Assembly (NCBI RefSeq): GCF_040675855.1
Contig: NZ_JBEGIK010000001.1
Coordinates: 496,001-560,000 of the forward strand
Direction: 5' to 3'
DNA from: Microbacterium sp. LWH3-1.2
GTDB lineage: Bacteria > Actinomycetota > Actinomycetes > Actinomycetales > Microbacteriaceae
Length of the DNA: 64,000 bases
The translations under genes were made by a program, and so were the position numbers. Numbering within the stretch: position 1 is the stretch's first letter; every line of letters begins with the position of its first letter. Below the pieces are notes generated by a model. It worked only from the letters and a program-made list of their open reading frames with translations. It was not told the DNA's origin and ran no database searches. Below are positions 57,513-64,000 of this stretch, one piece after another.

Positions 57513-58270
57513 TGGTCGACCTCCGTCCCGGATGCTGCGGCGCCGGCGATCGGGCGCCCTTCGATGTCCACTCCGCCGACGAAGGCGCCGTGGTCGAGCC
57601 AGGCCCGCTCCCCCACCGCGACGACGCGGTCGACGAAGATTCCGGATGTCACGACCGCCTCGGGATCGAGCGTGCCGAGCGCGACGAGCTCGTCGACCTG
57701 CACGATCGTCGTGGTCGCGGCCGCGGCCATGATGGGGCCGAAGTTGCGTGCGGTCTCGCGGTAGACGAGGTTGCCCCACCGGTCGGCGCGGTACGCGCTC
57801 ACCAGGGCGTAGTCCGCCTTGATCGGGTACTCCAGCGCATAGACGCGGCCGTCGATCTCGCGGATCTCCTTGCCCTCGGCCAGCTGTGTGCCGACGCCCG
57901 TGGGTGAGAAGAAGGCGCCGATGCCCGCCCCCGCCGCACGGATGCGCTCGGCGAGGTTGCCCTGCGGCACGAGCTCGAGCTCGATCTCGCCGGCGCGGTA
58001 GAGGCCGTCGAACACCCAGGAGTCGTGCTGGCGCGGGAAGGAGCAGAGGATCTTGCGCACCCGCTTCTTCGCGAGCAGTGCGGCGAGCCCCACATCGCCG
58101 TTGCCGGCGTTGTTGTTGATGATCGTGAGGTCGGTCGCGCCCTGCGCGATGAGCGCGTCGATGAGCTCGACGGGTTGCCCGGCCCGCCCGAAGCCGCCGA
58201 TCATGATGGTCGCCCCGTCGCGGACGCCGGCCACGGCCTCCTCGACCGAGCCCACGGTCTTGTCGATCAC
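57509..58270 (-). CDS. pcaI: 3-oxoadipate CoA-transferase subunit A
   Basis: Alpha subunit (253 residues) of the CoA-transferase. The CoA-binding glycine loop appears as GATIMIGGFGRAGQPVELID, and FFSPTGVGTQLAEGKEIREI is the family marker. AGGAGGCGAGTAC before GTG 58270 is an excellent ribosome-binding site. It is the first gene of pcaIJF, preceded by a candidate IclR-type operator (58287-58329) and then a long tandem array. Longer open frames that extend into the array are artefacts of its periodicity. Confidence 0.92.
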   Translation of the reverse strand: MIDKTVGSVEEAVAGVRDGATIMIGGFGRAGQPVELIDALIAQGATDLTIINNNAGNGDVGLAALLAKKRVRKILCSFPRQHDSWVFDGLYRAGEIELELVPQGNLAERIRAAGAGIGAFFSPTGVGTQLAEGKEIREIDGRVYALEYPIKADYALVSAYRADRWGNLVYRETARNFGPIMAAAATTTIVQVDELVALGTLDPEAVVTSGIFVDRVVAVGERAWLDHGAFVGGVDIEGRPIAGAAASGTEVDQ

Positions 58271-58286
58271 GTACTCGCCTCCTTGC

Positions 58287-58329
58287 TGTTCGCTCTGCGA
58301 ACACATGTACGCTCTGCGACACAGTGTAC
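58287..58329 (-). promoter_or_regulatory. IclR-type palindrome and direct repeat upstream of pcaI
   Basis: TGTTCGC TCT GCGAACA (58287-58303) is a perfect inverted repeat with 7-bp arms, 17 bases upstream of the pcaI start. It overlaps two adjacent 19-base direct repeats that begin GCTCTGCGA and end TGTAC (58292-58310 and 58311-58329, 14 of 19 bases identical). Seventeen-base palindromes of this form are usual for IclR-family regulators, and two IclR genes are in the window. Confidence 0.65.
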
Positions 58330-58430
58330 TCCAGAGCCAGGGACGGCCGAAACCCCACCCCCGGCGGCGGACGGCGTCCGAGAGCACCCGAAGCCGCCGC
58401 ATCCGTCGCCCGCCTTCATAGGTTCGGGGC

Positions 58431-59220
58431 GCACCAGGTCCGTTCGGGGCGCACCAGGTCCGTTCGGGGCGCACCACGTCCGTTCGGGGCACACCACGTC
58501 CGTTCGGGGCGCACCACGTCCGTTCGGGGCGCACCACGTCCGTTCGGGGCACACCACGTCCGTTCGGGGCGCACGCCGCGCGCCCCAAAGGCACGCCGCG
58601 CGCCCCAAACCCTCGAGAAGGCACCGGGGCACACACCACGTCCGTCCGGGGCGCACCACGCCCGTCCGGGGCGCACCACGTCCGTCCGGGGCGCACCACG
58701 TCCGTCCGGGGCGCACCAGGTCCGTTCGGGGCGCACGCCGCGCGCCCCAAAGGCACGCCGCGCGCCCCAAACCCGAGAAAAGGCACCGGGGCACACGCCA
58801 CGCCCGTTCGGGGCGCACCACGTCCGTTCGGGCGCACCACGCCCGTCCGGGGCGCACCACATCCGTTCGGGGCGCACCACGTCCGTTCGGAGCGCACCAC
58901 GTCCGTTCGGGGCGCACACGCCCGTCCGGGGCGCACCACGTCCGTTCGGAGCGCACCACGTCCGCCCGGGGCGCACCAGGTCCGTTCGGGGCGCACGCCG
59001 CGCGCCCCAAAGGCACGCCGCGCGCCCCAAACCTCGAGAAGGCACTGGGGCACACGCCACGTCCGTCCGGGGCGCACCACGCCCGTCCGGGGCGCACCAC
59101 GTCCGTTCGGGGCGCACCAGGTCCGTTCGGGGCGCACGCCGCGCGCCCCAAAGGCACGCCGCGCGCCCCAAACCCTCGAGAAGGCACGCCGCGCGCCCCA
59201 AACCCTCGAGAAGGCACGGG
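58431..59220. repeat. Tandem array of a 20-bp unit in four higher-order blocks
   Basis: The unit GTTCGGGGCGCACCACGTCC, with variants GTCCGG, CACACC, CCAGG and CACGCCC, recurs about 25 times by eye. Four blocks each end in a distinct segment where GGGGCGCACGCCGCGCGCCC and then AAAGGCACGCCGCGCGCCCC lead to AAACC-TCGAGAAGGCAC (ends near 58620, 58791, 59041 and 59218). GGGGCGC and GCGCCCC in the end segments are complementary and can form hairpins. The array fills the gap between pcaC and the pcaI promoter. Twenty is not a multiple of three, so all six frames stay open; none is taken as coding. Confidence 0.92.
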
Positions 59221-59249
59221 GGCGCGCCGCGAACCGGAACGAAGGCCGG

Positions 59250-59651
59250 CTACTGGCTCTCGGCGAACACGTCCTTCGCGATGCGGAACGCGGTGTTCGC
59301 GGCCGGGACGCCGCAGTACAGCCCGGCCTGCAGGATCACTTCCTTGATCTCGTCGACCGTGAGCCCGTTGCGCAGGGCCGCGCGCAGGTGCATCGCGAGC
59401 TCCTCGTGGTGTCCGAGCGCGATGAGCGCCGACAGGACGGCCACCGACCGCGACCGGCGGTCGAGCCCCGGGCGCGACCAGATGTCGCCCCACGCGACAC
59501 GGGTGATGAAGTCCTGGAAGTCGGCGGTCAGCTCGGTCGTGCCGGCGATCGCGCGGTCGACGTGCGCATCCGACAGCACCTCGCGGCGCACGACCATGCC
59601 CTGGTCGTAGCGCTCGGCGTCGGTGAGGCTCTCACCGTCGGGCCGGCTCAC
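59250..59651 (-). CDS. pcaC: 4-carboxymuconolactone decarboxylase
   Basis: Converts gamma-carboxymuconolactone to beta-ketoadipate enol-lactone. The 133-residue protein has the PcaC N-terminus ERYDQGMVVRREVLSDAHVD and the AhpD-like core LDRRSRSVAVLSALIALGHH followed by EELAMHLRAALRNGLTVDEI and ILQAGLYCGVPAANTAF. The length is typical of the stand-alone enzyme (not fused to PcaD as in the PcaL protein of some actinobacteria). GTG 59651 overlaps the stop of pcaD by four bases. Last gene of pcaHGBDC. Confidence 0.93.
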   Translation of the reverse strand: MSRPDGESLTDAERYDQGMVVRREVLSDAHVDRAIAGTTELTADFQDFITRVAWGDIWSRPGLDRRSRSVAVLSALIALGHHEELAMHLRAALRNGLTVDEIKEVILQAGLYCGVPAANTAFRIAKDVFAESQ

Positions 59652-60445
59652 GCGGCACGCTCCGCGGCGACCCTGCCGAAGAAGTCGAGCAGCAGCGCGG
59701 CGGTCGCCGCCGGGGAATCCGCGGGTGCCAGGTGGGAGGCATCCGGAATCCCGATCGCCTCGCCGCGCTCCACACCGGCGGCGACCTCGCGAGCGGACGC
59801 CTCGGGCGTGACCGCGTCGTGATCGCCCCACACGGCGAGCACCGGGGTGGCGATCTCGTGCAGCCGGTCGCGCACGTCGAAGACGGCGAGCGCGTCGCAG
59901 CAGCGGGCGTAGCTCCCGTCGTCGGTGTTCTGCAGCACGTGCAGGAGCCGCCCGGTGAGATCGGGATCGCGCTCGATCGAGCCCGGCGCGAACCAGCGTT
60001 GCGCGGACCCGATGATGAGGCTCGACGTGCTCTGTGCCCGCACCTGCGCGGCCCGCTCGCGCCAGCCCTCGGGCGTGCCGATCTTCGCGCCCGAGCACAG
60101 GATCGCCGCGGCGTCGACCCGGTCGCCGTGGCGCAGCAGCAGCTCGAGCCCGACGGCGCCCCCGAGTGAGACCCCGGCGTAGAGGAACGGTCCGTCTATC
60201 GTGGCGGCGACGGCGTCGGCGAGCTCGGCGATCGTGAACTCCTCGGTCGACGTGGGCGCGGCGCCGTGACCGGGCAGGTCCCATGCGACGACGCGGTAGT
60301 GCTCGGCGAGCGCCGGGATCACACGGTCCCACAGCAGCGTCGAAGTGCCGAGCGACGAGCCGAGCACGAGCAGGGGCGCGCCCCCGGTCCGCGAGCTCGT
60401 CGACGGGCCGGCAGGGTCGGTGACGAAGATGGTGGGGACGGTCAC
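59648..60445 (-). CDS. pcaD: 3-oxoadipate enol-lactonase
   Basis: Hydrolyses beta-ketoadipate enol-lactone to beta-ketoadipate. A 265-residue alpha/beta hydrolase with oxyanion region LVLGSSLGTSTLLW, nucleophile Ser93 in YAGVSLGGAVG, acid in LAVWGDHDAVTPE and His in IPDASHLAPADSP. Residues 11-21, PAGPSTSSRTG, are an insertion encoded by sequence that looks like a dispersed repeat (60384-60413). GTG starts with four-base overlaps at both ends (with pcaB and pcaC). Confidence 0.92.
   Translation of the reverse strand: MTVPTIFVTDPAGPSTSSRTGGAPLLVLGSSLGTSTLLWDRVIPALAEHYRVVAWDLPGHGAAPTSTEEFTIAELADAVAATIDGPFLYAGVSLGGAVGLELLLRHGDRVDAAAILCSGAKIGTPEGWRERAAQVRAQSTSSLIIGSAQRWFAPGSIERDPDLTGRLLHVLQNTDDGSYARCCDALAVFDVRDRLHEIATPVLAVWGDHDAVTPEASAREVAAGVERGEAIGIPDASHLAPADSPAATAALLLDFFGRVAAERAA
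60384..60413. repeat. Dispersed repeat-like segment inside the pcaD N-terminus
   Basis: On the minus strand the segment reads GCCGGCCCGTCGACGAGCTC and continues into GCGGACCGG. It resembles the intergenic repeat at 54571-54594 and is translated in pcaD as PAGPSTSSRTG, a peptide pattern that such repeats produce. Confidence 0.45.
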
Positions 60446-61842
60446 GCGTCCTCCTCTGCGGTGGGTGCAGCCGCCTCGTCGACGAGACGGCCGGAGAGTC
60501 CGGTGTAGCGGGCAGGGTCGAGCAGGTCGGCGATGAGTGCCTCGGGGGTCGCTCCGCGCTCCGCCGCGAGGGCGTGGACGGCGGGCGATGCGGCGAGGAG
60601 CCCAGCCAGATCACCGCCCGCGGCGGCTGCGGTCACGAGTTCCGACACGCGTGCCGGTCCCAGCACCGGCCCGAGCGCGATCGAGAGACGCTCCGAGACG
60701 ATGAGCCCTCCGGTGGCCGCGAGGTTTCGCGCGACCGCATCCGTGTCGACATGCAGGTCGGCGACGAGGGTGGCGGCGTGGGCGGTCGCCCCGAGCGCGA
60801 GACGCAGCAGTTCGCGAAGCGTCGGCCACTCCGCGTGCCACGCGCCGTCTGGGCGTTCGTCGGCGGCGAGGGCCGATGCGAGATGCAGCGTCGCGCCGAG
60901 CTGGGGGGCGCGCAGCGCGGCCGAGCGGATGAGGACGGATGCTGCGGGGTTGCGCTTCTGCGGCATCGCCGACGACCCGCCGCCGGCGCCCTCGGCGAGC
61001 TCGCCGATCTCGGTGCGGCTGAGGGTCGCGACGTCGGTGGCGATCTTGCCGACGGCGTCGATCGCCTGCACGAGCGCGTCGCCCAGTTCGGTGATCGGCC
61101 AGCGGCTGGTGTGCCACGGGGCGTCGGGCGCGGCGAGCCCGAGTTCGTGGGCGAAGGCAGCGGGAAGCGCGGCCGCGGCGTCCGCTCCACCGATCTCGGC
61201 GAACGAGGCGAGCGTTCCGGCTGCGCCACCGAGCTGGGCCGGCAGACGATGCCGCACGTCTTCGACGTGCTCCTTCGCACGTTCGACACCCCGCAGCCAG
61301 CCGGCCGCCCGCAGCCCGACGGTCGTCGGCACGGCGTGCTGGGTCAGCGTGCGCGCCGCAGCGACCTCGTCGCGACGCGAACGGGCCAGGGAGCGCAGCG
61401 AGACCTCGGCGTGCACGAGAGCCGCGACGACGCGGCTCGTCGCCGCGCGTGCGACCACCATCGCGGCGGTGTCGACGATGTCCTGGCTCGTCGCACCGCG
61501 GTGCACCCAGACCCGTGTGTCGAGTCCGACCCGCTCCTTGAGTCGCCCGACCAGCGGGATCACCGGGTTGCCGCCCGCCACCGCAGCAGCAGCCAGCGCC
61601 GCGCCGTCGACCCCGTGGTCGCGGCATCCGCGGAGGGCGCCCTGCCAGCGGAACTCGGCCTCGATCTCGTCGACCGCCTCGTCGGGCGCGAGACCGATCT
61701 CGCGGTGGGCCCGCGCGAGCGCGACCTCGGCCGTGACGAGCGCGTCGAGGTACGCGGCATCCGTCACCGTCTCGTCGTGACCGACGGTCACCGGCGAGAG
61801 CAGGCCCGCATCGAGTGCGGGCCGGTCACGGTCAGAAGGCAA
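60442..61842 (-). CDS. pcaB: 3-carboxy-cis,cis-muconate cycloisomerase
   Basis: Cyclises beta-carboxymuconate, the product of protocatechuate 3,4-dioxygenase, to gamma-carboxymuconolactone. The 466-residue fumarase/aspartase-superfamily protein has VHRGATSQDIVDTAAMVVAR, the signature GSSAMPQKRNPAASVL and a C-terminal PcaB-type domain. TTG 61842, overlapping pcaG by 11 bases, is chosen because the following residues LDAGLLSPVTVGHDE match the usual start of the family; GTG 61791 is the alternative. Confidence 0.92.
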   Translation of the reverse strand: MPSDRDRPALDAGLLSPVTVGHDETVTDAAYLDALVTAEVALARAHREIGLAPDEAVDEIEAEFRWQGALRGCRDHGVDGAALAAAAVAGGNPVIPLVGRLKERVGLDTRVWVHRGATSQDIVDTAAMVVARAATSRVVAALVHAEVSLRSLARSRRDEVAAARTLTQHAVPTTVGLRAAGWLRGVERAKEHVEDVRHRLPAQLGGAAGTLASFAEIGGADAAAALPAAFAHELGLAAPDAPWHTSRWPITELGDALVQAIDAVGKIATDVATLSRTEIGELAEGAGGGSSAMPQKRNPAASVLIRSAALRAPQLGATLHLASALAADERPDGAWHAEWPTLRELLRLALGATAHAATLVADLHVDTDAVARNLAATGGLIVSERLSIALGPVLGPARVSELVTAAAAGGDLAGLLAASPAVHALAAERGATPEALIADLLDPARYTGLSGRLVDEAAAPTAEEDA

Positions 61843-62431
61843 GGAACACGGTCTCCTTCTCGCCCTGCAGGTGGATGTCGTGGTGCAGGTTGCCGTCCGG
61901 CAGGCGCGTCGCGATGAGCGTAGCGCGCTCGTCCTCGTCGAGCGAGGACAGGAGCGCGTCGGCGGCGAGGAGGTCCTCGTGCTCGGGCAGGTAGATGCGG
62001 GTCACGAGCTTGTCGGGGAGCCCGCGCGCGAACACGATGACCGAGTAGAACGGTGCACCGCCGTCGATCGGACCGGGGTTGCGGGTCCAGAACTCGTAGC
62101 GGCCGACGTCGGTGGTCGCCGCACGCCCGAAGCCGGTGAACGAGTGGTCGTCGCGACGGAATGCGCCGTGCGCCCGAGGGATCTCGCCCGTCTCGTCGGC
62201 GCTCCAGATCTCGATCACCGAGTCGGGGATCGGGTTGCCGGCGCCGTCGAACACGGTGCCGCCGAGCACGACCGACCCCGGGCTGTGCGGGAAGACGACC
62301 TGGTGCTTCTTGTCGTAGTCCAGGCCGAAGGCGAAGAACGGGCCGACGGTCTGCCCGCCGGTGGGCTCGTGGGTCTTCGGACCGAGGTCGCGCTTGGCGC
62401 CCACTCCAGTGGTTGAGCTCGTCGAAACCAT
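61832..62431 (-). CDS. pcaG: Protocatechuate 3,4-dioxygenase alpha subunit
   Basis: Structural alpha subunit (199 residues) of the intradiol dioxygenase. It shows GGQTVGPFFAFGLDYDKK, the beta-sandwich segments GGTVFDGAGNPIPDSVIEIW and FTGFGRAATTDVGRYEFWTR, and ends GEKETVFLAF. As expected for PcaG, the iron ligands are absent, since the metal is bound by PcaH. The first residues MVSTSSTTGV are encoded by a dispersed repeat (62411-62429). The start overlaps the pcaH stop by one base (TGATG). Confidence 0.93.
   Translation of the reverse strand: MVSTSSTTGVGAKRDLGPKTHEPTGGQTVGPFFAFGLDYDKKHQVVFPHSPGSVVLGGTVFDGAGNPIPDSVIEIWSADETGEIPRAHGAFRRDDHSFTGFGRAATTDVGRYEFWTRNPGPIDGGAPFYSVIVFARGLPDKLVTRIYLPEHEDLLAADALLSSLDEDERATLIATRLPDGNLHHDIHLQGEKETVFLAF
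62411..62429. repeat. Dispersed GGTTGAGCTCGTCGAAACC repeat at the pcaG start
   Basis: GGTTGAGCTCGTCGAAACC is a palindrome-derived repeat common in Microbacteriaceae. Here it touches the pcaG start codon and supplies the first codons of the protein (VSTSST). Confidence 0.55.
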
Positions 62432-63300
62432 CAGTGATCTCCTTCTTCGGGCTCGAACCAGGTCGCGTCGGGGCCGTCGACGACGATGTCGAAGCGGTAG
62501 CCCATCGAGAACTCCGGCACCGACAGGTCGTGGTCGTACAGGCCGATGAGTCGGTCGCGGTCCTTCTGGCGCCAGATGGTGTTGTAGATCGGGTCGAGTG
62601 GGAACAGCGGATCGCCCGGAAAGTACATCTGCGTCACGAGGCGCTGCGTGAAGCCCGAGCCGAAGATCGAGAAGTGGATGTGGGCGGGACGCCACGCGTT
62701 GACGTGGTTCTTCCACGGGTACGCTCCAGGCTTGATCGTCGTGAACTTGTAGTAGCCGTCGTCGTCGGTGACGGTGCGTCCGGCGCCGGTGAAGTTCGGG
62801 TCGAGGGGGGCGGGATGCTGATCCCGCTGGTGGATGTAGCGGCCCGCGGCATTCGCCTGCCAGATCTCGACGAGCTGGTTGCGGATCGGACGCCCCCACG
62901 AGTCGAGCACGCGGCCTTCGACGGTCATGCGCTCGCCCTGGGGCTCGCCGATGTGCTGCAGCGTCAGGTCGGACTCGATCGCGGCGACATCACGCTGCCC
63001 GAACGCCGGCGACCACAGCTCGATCGTCTCGGGATCGACCAGCTTGGGGTTCTTGGTGGGGTGGCGCAGCAGGCTCGACCGGTACGGCGGGAAGTCGTGG
63101 AGGCTGATGCCGAGCTTCTCGCCGGCGGCCTCGCGCCGCGCGGCCGCGGCGTGGTAGTCGACGATCTCCTGCGTGATCTCGTTCTGCGTCAGCTGGTCGG
63201 GCGAGGCCAGCAGCGACTCGGGCGCCGCCGCGGTCTGCTCGAGCACCACCGACGACGAGAACGCCTCCTCGCCCCGGGAATCGGGCTGGGTCGCGGTCAT
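62431..63300 (-). CDS. pcaH: Protocatechuate 3,4-dioxygenase beta subunit
   Basis: Catalytic Fe(III) subunit (289 residues) that opens protocatechuate between the hydroxyls to beta-carboxy-cis,cis-muconate. All four iron ligands are identifiable: Tyr155 (AGRYIHQRD), Tyr194 (PGAYPWKNH), His207 and His209 (WRPAHIHFSI). The N-terminal 45 residues are longer than in Pseudomonas, which is usual in actinobacteria. GAAGGAGACC precedes ATG 63300. First gene of the pcaHGBDC operon; a candidate IclR operator lies 65 bases upstream. Confidence 0.95.
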   Translation of the reverse strand: MTATQPDSRGEEAFSSSVVLEQTAAAPESLLASPDQLTQNEITQEIVDYHAAAARREAAGEKLGISLHDFPPYRSSLLRHPTKNPKLVDPETIELWSPAFGQRDVAAIESDLTLQHIGEPQGERMTVEGRVLDSWGRPIRNQLVEIWQANAAGRYIHQRDQHPAPLDPNFTGAGRTVTDDDGYYKFTTIKPGAYPWKNHVNAWRPAHIHFSIFGSGFTQRLVTQMYFPGDPLFPLDPIYNTIWRQKDRDRLIGLYDHDLSVPEFSMGYRFDIVVDGPDATWFEPEEGDH

Positions 63301-63364
63301 TGAGGTCTCCTTCGACGACTCGGGTCGTCCCAGGGTCGCACTCAGGAGTGGCTCCCGCGCCGTG

Positions 63365-63385
63365 GATTCCCACTCAGCGGGAATC
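63365..63385 (-). promoter_or_regulatory. Candidate IclR operator upstream of pcaH
   Basis: On the minus strand GATTCCC GCTGAGT GGGAATC is an inverted repeat with perfect 7-bp arms and a seven-base centre, 65-85 bases upstream of the pcaH start. Palindromes of the TTCC-GCTNAG-GGAA kind are known IclR-family targets, and the adjacent gene encodes an IclR protein. Confidence 0.6.
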
Positions 63386-63422
63386 GGGGAAGGCCTGAGC
63401 CCGCGGCATCCGTCTGCATCCG

Positions 63423-63500
63423 GGGTTCGGGGCGCGGCGCGTGCACTCGGGGCGCGCGGCATGCGCCCCGAACGCGCACGATGCGCCCCAAACCTTCGGA
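63423..63500. repeat. Degenerate relatives of the 58.4-59.2 kb array unit
   Basis: GGTTCGGGGCGC, CTCGGGGCGCGCGGCATGCG with CCCCGAACGCGC and GATGCGCCCCAAACC repeat the GGGGCGC/GCGCCCC and CCCCAAACC elements of the large array. GGGGCGC GCGGCAT GCGCCCC is a perfect hairpin immediately after the IclR stop and may terminate that gene. With the array, this puts related sequence on both sides of pcaHGBDC. Confidence 0.65.
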
Positions 63501-63510
63501 GAGGCCGGGG

Positions 63511-64000
63511 TCACGCAGCGCGGAGGTCGTGGTGGAGGTCCTTCGCGGTCTGCACCACCAGGGGGCCGAGGCGCCGCTCGTCCGCGCGCGCGAGGTGCAC
63601 GACGAGTCCGAGCGCCACCGGGGGCAGACCCTCGACGCGCGGCAGCGCGGCAGCAACCGAGACGTTGCCGAGGGTCATCTCCTCACGCGTCGTCGCATAC
63701 CCCAGCGCCCGGGTGCGCGCGATGTCGGCGCGGAGCTCCGCCTCGGTCGCGATCGAGTTCACGGTCTCGCGCTCGAGCGGCGCCTGGAAGTACTGCCGCA
63801 GCCACCCCTCGTCGCGCGTCGCGAGCAGCGCCTTGCCCACGCCGGTCGTGTGCAGGGGGCCGCGACCGCCCATGCGACTCAGGGTCGGGATGGACTGGCG
63901 GCCGGTGAGGCGACCGACGTAGAGGGCGGTCGAGGTCTCGGGGGACGCACCGTCGAGGACCGCGAGGTGCACGTTCTCGCCGGTCGCCTCGTACAGCCGC
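63511..64000 (-). CDS. IclR-family regulator, C-terminal effector domain (5' end beyond window)
   Basis: About 163 codons of an IclR regulator that continues past the right edge. The effector-binding domain is visible: RLYEATGENVHLAVLDGAS, TALYVGRLTGRQSIPTLSRM, GGRGPLHTTGVGKALLATRD and the ending PVALGLVVHLARADERRLGP. The DNA-binding part lies outside. Its position directly upstream of pcaH and the palindrome at 63365-63385 make it the probable local regulator of the protocatechuate genes. Confidence 0.88.
   Translation of the reverse strand, partial: RLYEATGENVHLAVLDGASPETSTALYVGRLTGRQSIPTLSRMGGRGPLHTTGVGKALLATRDEGWLRQYFQAPLERETVNSIATEAELRADIARTRALGYATTREEMTLGNVSVAAALPRVEGLPPVALGLVVHLARADERRLGPLVVQTAKDLHHDLRAA

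Noticed and set aside
58431..59220. CRISPR array
   Set aside because: Units are directly adjacent without unique spacers, and no cas genes are present.
58267..59610. Long open frames of up to 540 codons on both strands through the tandem array
   Set aside because: The 20-bp period and stop-free unit keep every frame open. The predicted peptides are 20-residue periodic in all frames and have no start signal of their own.

Overview
The window looks like chromosomal DNA of a high-GC actinobacterium of the family Microbacteriaceae, most probably Microbacterium or a close relative. This rests on the GC-rich third codon positions, frequent GTG/TTG starts, GTGA/ATGA four-base gene overlaps, 461-residue single-chain GlyRS, and dispersed repeats typical of that family (families resembling GGCCCCTCGACAGGCTCAGG and GGTTGAGCTCGTCGAAACC). 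Assignment is by recognition only; no search was run. No tRNA, rRNA, CRISPR array, transposase or integrase was seen.

Layout. 1-12.1 kb is housekeeping: hemD (cut by the left edge), three small envelope/stress proteins, hemG, a HhH-GPD repair protein, a DUF1801 protein, an AfsR/SARP-type ATPase regulator next to a DrrAB-type drug exporter, and an NfeD/flotillin pair. 12.2-22.8 kb holds a TetR/SDR divergent pair, glyS, a VWA/solute-binding lipoprotein with a membrane partner, a lipoprotein, a MenC-like enolase, a cyclase-family amidohydrolase and a GNAT protein. 23.0-23.4 kb is a palindromic tandem-repeat cluster. 23.5-33.1 kb is a sugar-uptake and oxidation cassette: Gfo/Idh/MocA dehydrogenases, an RbsABC-type transporter, a ROK regulator, ThuA and a sugar phosphate isomerase/epimerase. 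33.2-36.8 kb holds an MFS/MerR pair, a double-hotdog thioesterase and purU.

36.9-55.5 kb is a dense, mosaic aromatic-catabolism region. It encodes an IclR regulator, a five-gene operon (FAD monooxygenase, cupin, SDR, alpha/beta hydrolase, FAH-fold protein), a divergent two-domain extradiol dioxygenase with an unusual RpiB-like protein, a LigM/DesA-like tetrahydrofolate O-demethylase, a quinol-monooxygenase-like protein, a second FAH protein, two LysR regulators, an SDR, and a second RbsABC-like importer. Together these suggest O-demethylation, hydroxylation, meta ring cleavage and product hydrolysis of a lignin-type aromatic, but the substrate cannot be read from sequence. 55.6-64 kb is a complete protocatechuate ortho (beta-ketoadipate) pathway on the minus strand: pcaH-G-B-D-C, then about 0.8 kb of 20-bp tandem repeats, then pcaI-J-F, with an IclR gene at the right edge.

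The most striking theme is repeated gene decay. At least five genes are reduced to fragments or internally deleted remnants (peptide transporter, two Gfo/Idh genes, a LysR gene, an alcohol dehydrogenase, an SDR), nearly all at cassette borders. Cassette boundaries also carry well-formed candidate operators, including a LysR-type motif shared by two promoter regions of the aromatic cluster and two IclR-type palindromes in the pca cluster.
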